In this document: piece after piece, positions 25,481 through 35,131 of the stretch | How positions within the stretch are numbered: position 1 is the stretch's first letter | How the letters are laid out: each line of letters begins with the position of its first letter | From: Malaciobacter marinus | GTDB lineage: Bacteria > Campylobacterota > Campylobacteria > Campylobacterales > Arcobacteraceae | Length of the DNA: 64,000 nt | Assembly: GCF_003544855.1 (NCBI RefSeq) | Contig: NZ_CP032101.1 | Coordinates: forward strand, 1,860,001-1,924,000 | Reading direction: 5' to 3' | Notes under the pieces: generated by a model | What the model was told of the DNA's origin: nothing | Databases searched by the model: none | What the model saw: the letters and a program-made list of their open reading frames with translations, nothing else | Made by a program: the position numbers and the translations under genes

Positions 25481-25894
25481 TTATGCAACTCTCCGTTCAA
25501 TTCTTTCATAAAATCTATTATTAAGTATTTTATTTTTTTCTAATTCAAGGCTTGAAGATAAAATCTTGTGGGAGCTTAATAAACTAAGTGAGTAAAGATT
25601 TTCTCTTTGTAATAAAGAAGTTGGACAAAAAAGAGTACTTAATAATAGATTTTCATCTGTATTTGTAAAAGCAACATTCATAGAATCATTTGAATTTTTC
25701 TCATAATATGCTTGATTTTTATTTCCATCATTTGTAGTAAAGTGTGTTATATCATAATATCCGTCTTGGATATCTGATTCTTTTGATGCAAGTAAAGCAA
25801 TGTTTGTATTTAAATCTACTGTATCAATATCTATTAAGTTAAATATCAAACTCATATAATCAATTTTAATTTTATCTTTTAATTCTCTTATCAT
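25481..25894 (-). CDS. Unrecognised 137-aa protein
   Basis: Family not recognised. The product is soluble and polar, with no signal peptide; 'HFTTNDGNKNQAYYEKN' in the middle is Asn-rich. It directly abuts the membrane protein gene downstream, which suggests one functional unit. The ATG is preceded by GAAG rather than a strong ribosome binding site. Existence as a gene is supported mainly by the length of the frame and the abutting partner. Confidence 0.5.
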   Translation of the reverse strand: MIRELKDKIKIDYMSLIFNLIDIDTVDLNTNIALLASKESDIQDGYYDITHFTTNDGNKNQAYYEKNSNDSMNVAFTNTDENLLLSTLFCPTSLLQRENLYSLSLLSSHKILSSSLELEKNKILNNRFYERIERRVA

Positions 25895-26217
25895 CTTACT
25901 TCTTTTACATAAACTCTACTAAAACCTAACCTTCCCACAAATCATCTATTAGAAAAAATAATTCTATAAGATAAACTCTTTTATTATTCATTATAAATAA
26001 TAATTTTATAAGAAATCTGAATTTTTATATAAAATTAAAGTGTTTTTTGTCTTTAAGTAGTCTTAATTTTACTCTAAATTAGATTTATTTTTTAAGTTTT
26101 ATTTCAAAAGTAACAGTTTAATCTAAAATTATTTTCTATACAAATATATTTTTACTAGAAGCAATTTATACTTATTTTAATATAATGCATAAAATAAAAT
26201 AACCAAGAAAGAGAATA
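25895..26217. other. 323-bp spacer between divergent genes
   Basis: Contains the pncB -10 box TATAAT (26181-26186) near its right end. Otherwise very AT-rich, with no open frame, RNA-like fold or repeat that I can support. Confidence 0.6.
26181..26186 (+). promoter_or_regulatory. -10 box of pncB
   Basis: TATAAT 31 bases before the ATG, leaving room for a short leader with GAAAGAGA. Confidence 0.5.
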
Positions 26218-27669
26218 ATGAATAACAAAAATGAAACAATGTTAATAGATTTTTATGAGTTTACAATGGCAAATGGGTATTTTAATTCAGAACTAAAAGA
26301 TAAAATTGTCTATTTTGATTTATCCTTTAGAAGAGTACCTGACAATGGTGGTTATGCTATATTTGCAGGACTTGAAAGTATTATAAATTATATTGAGAAT
26401 ATAAAATTTTCACAAGAGGATTTAGAGTATTTAAAAAGCTACAATCTTTTTAGTGATGAATTTATCAACTACTTAGAAGATTTTAAATTTACAGGAGATA
26501 TTTATAGTGTAAAAGAAGGTACTGTAATTTTTCCAAATGAACCTGTTTTAACTGTACGGGCAAATATTGTCCAAGCACAAATATTAGAGACTTTTTTACT
26601 TCTTAGCTTTAATCACCAATCTTTAATTGCAACAAAGGCTAGTAGAATTAAAAATGCAGCAAAAGGTAGAACTGTACTAGAGATGGGAGCAAGAAGAGCC
26701 CATGGAATTAGTAGTGCAAATAGTGGCTCAAGGGCAGCATATATTGCAGGGATTGATGCTACAAGTAATACTTTGGCTAGTTGTTTATATGGTATTCCAT
26801 GTAGTGGAACTATGGCTCACTCTTGGATTCAAATGTTTGAAAGTGAAGAAGAAGCTTTTAGAGTTTATGCTAAAACTTATCCAAATAATACAACTTTACT
26901 AGTTGACACATATGATACTTTAAGAAGTGGAATACCAAATGCAATAAAAGTAATCAAAGAGGAGTTATTGCCAAAGGGTATCAAAGATTTTGCAGTTCGT
27001 ATAGACTCAGGAGATTTAACATACTTATCAAAAGAGTCAAGAAAAATGCTAGATGAAGCAGGACTTGAAAACTGTAAGATTGTTGTAAGTAATGCACTTG
27101 ATGAGATTTTAATTGAAACATTACTAAATCAAGGTGCTCCAATAGATATCTTTGGAGTAGGAGAAAGACTTGTAACAGCAAAAAGCAATCCAGTTTTTGG
27201 AGGTGTTTATAAACTTGCTGCAATAGAAGAGAATGAAAAGATTATTCCTAAAATAAAAATAAGTGATAATCCAGTAAAAATAACAACTCCACACTTTAAA
27301 AAACTATATAGAATCTATGACAAAGAAACAAACAAAGCAAAAGCTGATTTAATTACTGTGCATGATGAAGTATATGATGAAAAAGAGCCATTGACTATTT
27401 TTGATCCTGTGCATACTTGGAAAACAAAAACTTTTGAAAACTATATTTTAAAAGATTTAAAACTACCTATTTATAAAAATGGAGAGTTAGTATATAAAAT
27501 ACCTTCAATAGAAGAAATAAAAGAACATACAAAAAATGAGTTAAATCACTTATGGGATGAGATGTTAAGATTTGAGAATCCTCACAAATATTATGTTGAT
27601 TTATCCCAAAAACTTTGGACGACAAAGTTAAACTTACTAAAAAAAATAAAACAAAGCTCTTCTAACTAG
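26218..27669 (+). CDS. pncB: Nicotinate phosphoribosyltransferase
   Basis: Makes nicotinate mononucleotide from nicotinate and PRPP for NAD salvage. The 483-aa protein has 'LIDFYEFTMANGYF' at 9-22, 'GARRAHGISSANSGSRAAYI' near 157-176, a substrate/phosphate region 'GTMAHSWIQMF' near 197-207 and 'VRIDSGDLTYLS' near 260. It is monocistronic, and its stop overlaps the stop of the convergent DUF2062 gene within a hairpin. Confidence 0.93.
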   Translation: MNNKNETMLIDFYEFTMANGYFNSELKDKIVYFDLSFRRVPDNGGYAIFAGLESIINYIENIKFSQEDLEYLKSYNLFSDEFINYLEDFKFTGDIYSVKEGTVIFPNEPVLTVRANIVQAQILETFLLLSFNHQSLIATKASRIKNAAKGRTVLEMGARRAHGISSANSGSRAAYIAGIDATSNTLASCLYGIPCSGTMAHSWIQMFESEEEAFRVYAKTYPNNTTLLVDTYDTLRSGIPNAIKVIKEELLPKGIKDFAVRIDSGDLTYLSKESRKMLDEAGLENCKIVVSNALDEILIETLLNQGAPIDIFGVGERLVTAKSNPVFGGVYKLAAIEENEKIIPKIKISDNPVKITTPHFKKLYRIYDKETNKAKADLITVHDEVYDEKEPLTIFDPVHTWKTKTFENYILKDLKLPIYKNGELVYKIPSIEEIKEHTKNELNHLWDEMLRFENPHKYYVDLSQKLWTTKLNLLKKIKQSSSN

Positions 27670-27685
27670 AAGAGCCTTTATTTTT
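27653..27685. terminator. Bidirectional terminator at pncB / DUF2062
   Basis: GCTCTTCT-AACT-AGAAGAGC is a perfect 8-bp stem (27656-27675) covering both stop codons, followed on the plus strand by CTTTATTTTTT and preceded by AAA. Confidence 0.8.
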
Positions 27686-28165
27686 TCTATTTTTTCTAAC
27701 TGTTTTAATCCATATAAAACTAATTAAGTACATTGATATAGAAGCACTTATTACTCCTAATATTATTGCTCCACTCCATAAACACAAAGCTATTTGCTCA
27801 AAATTGTCGTACATAGAATCAAAGTTAAACTCAACAGGATTTTCAGGCTGGAAGATTAGTTTTCCTATTTGATACTCAAAATAAAAAAGTGGTGGCATTG
27901 TAATAGGATTACTTATAAATATTAAAGCAAAACTTATGGGTAAATTTGCATTTAACACAATTGCTAAAAGACAAGCTAAAATCATTTGAAAAGGCATGGG
28001 TAAACAAGCTACAAAAACACCAATAAAAACACCAGTTGATACTTTTCTTCTTGATAATCCCCAAATTTCAGTTTTATGCAAAAGTTTTCCAAAAACTTTT
28101 AAGTATTTTTGTTGTTTTACTTTTTCATGTGATGGTAGTAATTTTTTCAACTTTTTTCTTGGCAA
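27662..28165 (-). CDS. DUF2062 membrane protein
   Basis: A 167-aa protein with the DUF2062 core: 'SRRKVSTGVFIGVFVACLPM', 'LPISFALIFISNPITMPPLF' and a final helix near 140-160. The N-terminus is rich in lysine. The family often sits near polysaccharide or lipid genes, but its function is unknown. It overlaps the convergent pncB by eight bases. Confidence 0.85.
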   Translation of the reverse strand: MPRKKLKKLLPSHEKVKQQKYLKVFGKLLHKTEIWGLSRRKVSTGVFIGVFVACLPMPFQMILACLLAIVLNANLPISFALIFISNPITMPPLFYFEYQIGKLIFQPENPVEFNFDSMYDNFEQIALCLWSGAIILGVISASISMYLISFIWIKTVRKNRKNKGSSS

Positions 28166-28295
28166 AGTTACCCTTTTTTTAAGATTGAATATTTTAGCAA
28201 ATTTAACACTATTTTTTTATTACATGAAAAATTAGTTTTCTATCTTTATTTTCTTTATATTTTTATTGTCTTAATATTAAACTAAAGGATTTAAA

Positions 28296-28445
28296 ATGAA
28301 GAAGTTATGCAAGATAAAAAAAGCAGAACTTGAGTCTTTAAAAAAACAAATTTTAAAAGAGATAAAAAAACCCAAGTTTTACTGCACTAAGTGTTTTAGA
28401 GTAGCTAAGCACGAACAGTTTTTATGTAATTATAAAAGTCTATAA
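28296..28445 (+). CDS. 49-aa protein with a possible zinc-binding knot
   Basis: A short frame beginning MKKLCKIKKAELESLKK and continuing with a basic helix, then 'FYCTKCFRVAKHEQFLC' and ending KSL. The C-x2-C .. H .. C spacing could bind zinc. AAAGGAT lies seven bases before the ATG, a strong support for translation. It is convergent with the diguanylate cyclase gene; its stop is seven bases from that gene's stop. Function unknown. Confidence 0.65.
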   Translation: MKKLCKIKKAELESLKKQILKEIKKPKFYCTKCFRVAKHEQFLCNYKSL

Positions 28446-28451
28446 AATATA

Positions 28452-31400
28452 TCAAGTATTAAAAGAAACTCTATTTCTTCCTTCTTTTTTTGATTTATAA
28501 AGTAAATCATCAGTAGTTTTATACAAATTATCTACATTACTTATACTTGATGCTTCTTGACAAGATACACCCATAGAGACAGTAATATAGTCACTTACAC
28601 TGTTATATTTATGTTTAATTTTCATTTTTTCAATACCATTTAAGATTTTTAGTGCAAACTCTTTTGATTTTGAAATATCATTTGACTTATACAATAATCC
28701 AAACTCTTCTCCACCTAGTCTAAAACAATAATCATCTGCTCTTTTCATATACTCTGTTAATACTTTTGCAACATCAATAAGAACTTCATCTCCTTTTTGA
28801 TGCCCATAATTATCATTGTACTGTTTAAAGTGATCAATATCCATCATCACAAAAGTTATAATCTCATTATTTCTTTTTGCATTATTTATATAATCTGGCA
28901 ATATCTTATCAAAGTGTCGTCTATTGTAAATATCTGTCAAACCATCAGTAATAGATATCTCTTCGATTATTTTTTTATCTGTTATATCTTCTCTTATTGC
29001 TGTATAAGATACAAGTTTACCCTTATTAAACTCAGGAGTAATTACAGTATTTGTCCAAAAATATCCACCATCTTTTTTCTTATTTTTGATTTCACCTTTC
29101 CACTCTTTCCCTGATTCAATTGTATCCCATAAATCTTTGAAAACTATATTGTTCATATCTTTATGTCTTACTATATTGTGATTTTTACCAATAAGTTCTT
29201 CTTTTTTAAATTGACTTATATTTAAGAATGCTTTTGAAACATATGTTATATTTCCTTTTGTATCTGTACTTGTTGTCAAAACATTTTTATCTATAATATC
29301 TAGATACTTTCTCATTTTTCTATTTATACTGTTAATTGTTCTATTTTTGTATAAAATTATAAATATAATCAACATTAAAAAACTACTTATTGCAATTATT
29401 TTTCTATAATCAATATTCTCTTCATATTTTACAGCTACCCAATTTTCATAAATCTTTTTATGCTCTTGAACAGTTATAGTTTCAAGAACTTTATTCATTA
29501 TTGAATTTAAATCAGTTTCATCATTTCTACTTCCAACAGAAAAACTCCAGTCATCATCAAACTTACCAGAAACTTTCAAATCTCCAAAATAGTCTTTTTG
29601 TACATAGTAACCAATACTAGGAAGAATCCCTACTAAACCAAAAAGCTCTTTATTTTTTACTTTTTCTAATCCAACTTTCATTGACTCAACTTCAACAAGT
29701 TGAATTTTTGGATATTTTTTTTCTAGTATACTTACATATGCATAATCTTTAATATATCCTAGCTTTTCTCCATAAGTGTCAGATACATTACTTATAAACG
29801 GCTCTTCTAACCTTGTAGCTAATACCAAAGGAAAGCTTAAATATGCTTTCGAAAAATCTAAATATTGTTTTCTTTTTTCTTCTTCAGAAATCATTGGAAT
29901 TAAATCACAACTTCTATTTTCTAGATTATTTAGTGTTTTTGTCCAACTTTTTGTAGAAACCAAAGTAAAAGGTATATCTAATTTATTTTCAAAGATTTTA
30001 AGATAATCAGAAGACATACCAAGTAGTTTATTATCTTTAATTTTTTCAAAAGGCATCCATTCAGGATCAACACATACTTTTATTTCTTTTTTGTTATCCA
30101 AATAGTTTTTTTCTTTTTCAGTTAAAACTAAGTTATTTTTCTCTATTTCAAGTTTAGACCATTTGTCTTGTATTTTATCAATTGTTGAAATAGAAATTGT
30201 ACTATTTATTTTTTCAAATATTGATTTTAATAAAATATTATCTTTTAAATATCCCATATGTAAATTTACTTTTGTAGGAATAATATTAGATGAAAGTTTC
30301 AAGGTTTTAAGATTCGTGTACCAATTTTTTTGAACAATATATTGTAATGTAGATAAATTACCTAAAGCTAAATCAGCCTTATTTTCTAAAACCATTTCGA
30401 CTGCCTTACTTGATGAAGGTACAGCTAGTAAAGTTAAATTTGGATAATTTTTCTTAATAAGATTATGTAAAAATGAGTTATTTAAAACAGCTATGATTTT
30501 ATCTTCTAAATCTTCAAGTTTATTATTAAAATTTATATTTTTATCTCCAACTATTGCAGGTGAATAAGAAATGTAATTAAAATTGCTATATAAAACATAT
30601 TTTTTTCTATTTTCAGTTATTGCAATATTTGGGATTATATCAATTTCTTTATTCTTAAGCATCTTTTCATAACTACTCCAAGATGAACTATTTACAAATT
30701 GAAACTTCATATTAGTTAAACTACTTATATAGTTTAAATAATCCACAATAAAACCTTTGGGTTTGCCATTTTCAACAAAATTGTAAGGAGGGAAAAAGCT
30801 AAGATTTTGAACTTTTAAAACTGGATTATTTTTTATAAATTCTAACTCTTCTTTAGTAAAATTAAATTTATCAAAATCTTTTTCAAATACAAAACTTTCA
30901 AAGTCTAAATCATTTATTTTTTCTTTTGAATACTCTTTAAAAATATCATTTATATATTTTAATCGGCCCTTATCTAAGCTACCCAAAGGAATAATATCTT
31001 TTGAAATCAACCTATCAATGGCAGCTGCTTCTAATCTTAAATGCTCTACACTTTTTCTTTTTGAATACTTTTGAATTATTAGTTTTATAACCTCTTCTTT
31101 ATTCTCTAAAGCATATTTCCAACCCCTTAAAGTTGCTTCTTTGAACTTTTCTACACGAGATGGATTATTTTGCACCTCTTTTTTACTTGTAAAAATCATA
31201 TCTCCATAAAAATCAAAACCATAGTTTGCAGGGTTTATAATATTTATATCTAAATTTTTCTTTTTAAAATAATAAGGTTCATTTGAAATATATGCAGGCA
31301 TAACATCTACTTTACCATCAATTATTTTTTTATAATCATCTTTTTCTCTTTTTCTAATTAAATTTGGTTTTACATTAAGTTTTTTTAACAATGCTAAAAG

Positions 31401-31817
31401 AGTAAAACCATCTGTATCATTTTCATAAAAGAGCATATCTTTATTATCAAGTTTATAAGGAGAATCTATTTTATTATTTTTTAAAGATAGTAAAACACTA
31501 GCAGAGTGCTGAAAAATAGGACTTACTAATACTACTGATTTTTTTCTTGATTTGTATAATAAAAGTATTGAATCTGCAATTCCATAATATGAATCATTAT
31601 TTAATACTTCTTCAATGTAATTTTTGCTTAAATCTCTTTGTTTTATCTCTACATCTAAACCGACTTCTTTATAAAAGCCTTTCTCTTTTGCAGCATAATA
31701 TCCAGCAAATTGAAACTGATGAAACCACTTTAACTGTAAGGTTATTTTTTCTTGTGCAAATAAACTAATACTAAAAAATAGTGTAAGTATTAATACTTTA
31801 ATAATATTATTTTTCAC
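28452..31817 (-). CDS. Diguanylate cyclase with three periplasmic substrate-binding domains and PAS
   Basis: A 1121-aa transmembrane sensor. After a signal peptide (1-21) comes an NMT1/THI5-like domain ('LQLKWFHQFQFAGYYAAKEK' at about 25-44), then two SBP_bac_3 domains (about 335-555, 'PPYNFVENGKPKGFIVDYL', and 570-790, 'EWMPFEKIKDNKLLGMSSDY'), a membrane helix near 805-822, a PAS domain (about 840-950) and a GGDEF domain. The active site is GGEEF, with an RxxD inhibitory site (RADD) five residues before it, so it should make c-di-GMP with feedback control. Start GTG with GGAG upstream. Confidence 0.9.
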   Translation of the reverse strand: MKNNIIKVLILTLFFSISLFAQEKITLQLKWFHQFQFAGYYAAKEKGFYKEVGLDVEIKQRDLSKNYIEEVLNNDSYYGIADSILLLYKSRKKSVVLVSPIFQHSASVLLSLKNNKIDSPYKLDNKDMLFYENDTDGFTLLALLKKLNVKPNLIRKREKDDYKKIIDGKVDVMPAYISNEPYYFKKKNLDINIINPANYGFDFYGDMIFTSKKEVQNNPSRVEKFKEATLRGWKYALENKEEVIKLIIQKYSKRKSVEHLRLEAAAIDRLISKDIIPLGSLDKGRLKYINDIFKEYSKEKINDLDFESFVFEKDFDKFNFTKEELEFIKNNPVLKVQNLSFFPPYNFVENGKPKGFIVDYLNYISSLTNMKFQFVNSSSWSSYEKMLKNKEIDIIPNIAITENRKKYVLYSNFNYISYSPAIVGDKNINFNNKLEDLEDKIIAVLNNSFLHNLIKKNYPNLTLLAVPSSSKAVEMVLENKADLALGNLSTLQYIVQKNWYTNLKTLKLSSNIIPTKVNLHMGYLKDNILLKSIFEKINSTISISTIDKIQDKWSKLEIEKNNLVLTEKEKNYLDNKKEIKVCVDPEWMPFEKIKDNKLLGMSSDYLKIFENKLDIPFTLVSTKSWTKTLNNLENRSCDLIPMISEEEKRKQYLDFSKAYLSFPLVLATRLEEPFISNVSDTYGEKLGYIKDYAYVSILEKKYPKIQLVEVESMKVGLEKVKNKELFGLVGILPSIGYYVQKDYFGDLKVSGKFDDDWSFSVGSRNDETDLNSIMNKVLETITVQEHKKIYENWVAVKYEENIDYRKIIAISSFLMLIIFIILYKNRTINSINRKMRKYLDIIDKNVLTTSTDTKGNITYVSKAFLNISQFKKEELIGKNHNIVRHKDMNNIVFKDLWDTIESGKEWKGEIKNKKKDGGYFWTNTVITPEFNKGKLVSYTAIREDITDKKIIEEISITDGLTDIYNRRHFDKILPDYINNAKRNNEIITFVMMDIDHFKQYNDNYGHQKGDEVLIDVAKVLTEYMKRADDYCFRLGGEEFGLLYKSNDISKSKEFALKILNGIEKMKIKHKYNSVSDYITVSMGVSCQEASSISNVDNLYKTTDDLLYKSKKEGRNRVSFNT

Positions 31818-31878
31818 ATTTTCTCCATCAAAAATAAAAGATAAATTATTTTAACATAATTAAAGTATCAAATACAAA

Positions 31879-31903
31879 TTGTGTTGGTTACAAACCAACA
31901 CAA
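31879..31903 (-). terminator. Terminator after the ankyrin gene pair
   Basis: TTGTGTTGGTT pairs perfectly with AACCAACACAA (11 bp, three-base loop), six bases beyond the stop of the second ankyrin gene, followed on the minus strand by TTTG. Confidence 0.7.
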
Positions 31904-31909
31904 AAAGTT

Positions 31910-34900
31910 TTATAAGTTTATTAAAGTTTGCAAGTAGTTTATTATATCATCTGATTCATTTTGCTTGTTTGCAATATCAATACAAAGTTGAACATCTGCT
32001 TTATATTTTACAAATAGTTTTGCTATTTTATCTTCGTTCTCTTTTGGTTTTTTTTCACTTTTTACAAAACCAACACTACGTTGACTTACAAAATTCATAG
32101 TTTTTACATACATCAAAAGAGCTGGTTCAATACCTTGATGATAGTTTATATCAAAATCCATATTAATCAAAGTTTCTAAAATCTCTTCAAAAATTTTATT
32201 ATGAAAATCTAAAACTAGAAGTTGATGTAAGACTGTATAGTTAAATTTATTTGCTTTATTTACCTCAAGTTTTTTAGTTTTATAAAGCATATTTATAAAG
32301 TATAAGTCTTTAATTAAAAGTGCATAATATAAAGGTAAAGTATCAGTATAATCAAAAGTATTTATATCTACATTTAGATTAAGTAAAGTATCAAATATCT
32401 CTTTACAATTTGATTTTATTGCATAAATAAGTGGTGTAGCACCAGCATATTCACAAAGATTTATATTTGCACCAGCTTTTGCTAAGTCAATTATGATTTT
32501 ACTTTTATTAGTCTCAAATCTAAAAGAAAAATCATAGCTATCTTGACCAATTACTGCATGATGTACTGCATTTTGATTACTATCATTTATAGCATTTACA
32601 TTTGCACCTAAAAGAATCAACTCTTTTACAACTTCCCTTGCACCTACATTACAAGCTGCCATTAATGCAGTTTTTTGTTCTGCACTAAATTTCTCAATAT
32701 CTAAACCAAGTTTTACTAAAGTAACAACTGCTTTTGCTCTTTGAAGAGTTGCAACATGAGGATAAGTTACAATAGCTTTATGTAAAGCATCTAAATTATC
32801 AACTCCACCAGTTATTTTTATATTTGCACCTTTATTTGCCAAATATGTTAATGTTTTAGGCAAACAAGACATTGAAGCTGATAAGAAAATAGTTGTATCA
32901 TGACTATTTTTATGTTCTAAATCAAAAGTATCTTTATTAAAACAATATTCTAAATACTCAAAAGCTAAATCATCATTTGTAATGTATCTTTGAATAAGTG
33001 ATTGAATAGGCATCTCATTTAGGCTTTCTTTTATAGGAGTAGCTAAACTAGCACCATACTCATAAAGTAAATCTAAAAGATGTTTATTAAACTTTTCTTT
33101 ATTAAAAGCTTCAATAAAAATAGATATATTTTTAATAGAGTTAATATTATTTGCACAAATTGTATGACAATTTACATCTGCACCATTTTTTAAAAGTAGT
33201 TCAACTACTTTAAAACTTTTATGTTCACTATTTGCAGTTGCAGCTTTTTTTACTATATAAGATAATATTGTTTGCTTTTGTAAATTGCCATATTCATCTT
33301 TAAAAGTATAGTATCTATTTATATTAGAATCTTTTTTTATCATTTTTTCAATAAACTCTAAAGTAAAAAATCTATGCTCATAAAACTCTAAAATAATTGG
33401 TTTTATTTCACTATAAGCTTTTAAATTGCTATATGTATCCACAAGGTATTCAAGGGATTTTAAAGATAAATATATTGAACCTAAAAGTATTATATTTGCA
33501 TCTTCTGTTTTTTCTTCATATTTATAAAAATCTTTTTTTATATAGTATGGATTTATTTTTATGATTTTTTTTAATATTTCATCTTTTCTTAGATAAACAA
33601 TTGCATAAAATATAGAATCATCATCTGTTATTTCTAATCTTAAATCATCTAAAATATACTCCAATACTTTATGCTCATTGTGTATTATAAAAAGAGTAAA
33701 AAAAGAGATAAAATCCTCTTTATACTCTTCCTCTTCTTTTTTTGTTTCTTTAAAAAAATCTTCACAAGAACACTTTGTATTGATATTTAAACCATAATCA
33801 ACTAAAAGCTTTAAAACTTCTCTTTTTTTACTAATACTATTTACAACACTATTTTCTTTATAAAAATATTTTATTACTCCTTCATTATTCTTATCTATAA
33901 AGTTTACATTAGCTTTAAACTCTAAAAGAAGGTTTATTAAAGGTAGATGATAATTATAGACTGCATAAAAAAGAGCACTATGTTCACTAGTTTCTATTTT
34001 TGCACCTTTTTCAAGTAAAAACCTAGCAACACAAATATCTTTTGAAATATCTAAACTTTTACAAACTTCATAAAGTACATTTGTATCTTTTTTTTCAGTC
34101 AATTCTATACTTGCATTTTTACTTACTGCTTTTTGTAAAAGGTAGAGTTTTTCAACTTCAGTTAATCTTGCATTTGTAACTATTTGATAAACAGTTGTTT
34201 TATTACTTAAATCTTTAGTTTTATCAATATAGTTTTCCACACTTGATTTTGGTAATAAAGATAAAAACTCTTCAATGCTTTGTGCTTTTTTCTCAAACTC
34301 TATGGCTATGTCTTCTAAATCTTTCACACAAAGCATTCTTTTTATTTCATGGTGAAAATCTTTATAATCAGCTCCTAAAAGAATCAACTCTTTTAAAGAT
34401 CTAGTATCTCCACTTCGTATAGCAAGTTTTAATAAGCTATTGTTGTCTTTATCTACTTGGTTTAAATCAAGTTTATTTAGATTATGAAGTAGATGTAAAA
34501 CTTTTGCTTTTGTATTTGGCTCAAGAGTTGAATATATTAATTGACATACAAAAGAGGTGTTATCTTCTTCATTTAAAGGGCATCCAGCTTGTATAAGCGC
34601 TTCAAAAATATGATACTCTCTTTTATTCATCAAAGCACACTCTAAAGGAGTAAATTTATCAAAACCATCTTCATAACTAATCATAGGAACATCAAGTTTT
34701 ATTAAAAACTTGATAAATTCTAAAGGTGCCAGTTTTGAAGCAATTGCTAAAACACTTAAAGATTCTACTTCTATTTTATATCCATAGTTTATAAATGTAC
34801 TTAAAACATCAATACTTTTTGATTGGATAATAGTACTTATTGCACTACTACCTTTAGTTTCCTTTGCATCTTGGAAATCACTTCCAAGTTCAAATAAGTA

Positions 34901-35131
34901 GTTTAATACATCAACTCTTTTGTGTATTGTTGCATAATATAATGCTTTTTTATTATCTTCATCTTCTTTTGCAAAGTTTGAACTATCTATTTTTGTTTTT
35001 ATAAAATCAATACTCTTATTTTTTATGATATCTTCTAAACTATCTTCATGTAAAAAAGAAGATGAATCATCAAAAAAAGAAGATTCCTCTTCTTTTTTAT
35101 TGTCATTAAACAGCTTATCTAAAAATGACAT
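31910..35131 (-). CDS. Large ankyrin-repeat protein, second of a tandem pair
   Basis: A 1073-aa soluble protein with no signal peptide, made largely of ankyrin repeats. Good repeats include 'SALFYAVYNYHLPLINLLLE', 'KTALMAACNVGAREVVKELI' and 'ATPLIYAIKSNCKEIFDTLL', with more divergent ones between. The N-terminal ~45 residues are acidic and Ser-rich. A block near residue 740 ('HKNSHDTTIFLSASM..', '..GGVDNLDALHKAI') is shared with the upstream gene, showing they are paralogs. Its ATG overlaps the upstream stop by one base (TAATG). Such proteins bind other proteins; the partner is unknown. Confidence 0.85.
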   Translation of the reverse strand: MSFLDKLFNDNKKEEESSFFDDSSSFLHEDSLEDIIKNKSIDFIKTKIDSSNFAKEDEDNKKALYYATIHKRVDVLNYLFELGSDFQDAKETKGSSAISTIIQSKSIDVLSTFINYGYKIEVESLSVLAIASKLAPLEFIKFLIKLDVPMISYEDGFDKFTPLECALMNKREYHIFEALIQAGCPLNEEDNTSFVCQLIYSTLEPNTKAKVLHLLHNLNKLDLNQVDKDNNSLLKLAIRSGDTRSLKELILLGADYKDFHHEIKRMLCVKDLEDIAIEFEKKAQSIEEFLSLLPKSSVENYIDKTKDLSNKTTVYQIVTNARLTEVEKLYLLQKAVSKNASIELTEKKDTNVLYEVCKSLDISKDICVARFLLEKGAKIETSEHSALFYAVYNYHLPLINLLLEFKANVNFIDKNNEGVIKYFYKENSVVNSISKKREVLKLLVDYGLNINTKCSCEDFFKETKKEEEEYKEDFISFFTLFIIHNEHKVLEYILDDLRLEITDDDSIFYAIVYLRKDEILKKIIKINPYYIKKDFYKYEEKTEDANIILLGSIYLSLKSLEYLVDTYSNLKAYSEIKPIILEFYEHRFFTLEFIEKMIKKDSNINRYYTFKDEYGNLQKQTILSYIVKKAATANSEHKSFKVVELLLKNGADVNCHTICANNINSIKNISIFIEAFNKEKFNKHLLDLLYEYGASLATPIKESLNEMPIQSLIQRYITNDDLAFEYLEYCFNKDTFDLEHKNSHDTTIFLSASMSCLPKTLTYLANKGANIKITGGVDNLDALHKAIVTYPHVATLQRAKAVVTLVKLGLDIEKFSAEQKTALMAACNVGAREVVKELILLGANVNAINDSNQNAVHHAVIGQDSYDFSFRFETNKSKIIIDLAKAGANINLCEYAGATPLIYAIKSNCKEIFDTLLNLNVDINTFDYTDTLPLYYALLIKDLYFINMLYKTKKLEVNKANKFNYTVLHQLLVLDFHNKIFEEILETLINMDFDINYHQGIEPALLMYVKTMNFVSQRSVGFVKSEKKPKENEDKIAKLFVKYKADVQLCIDIANKQNESDDIINYLQTLINL

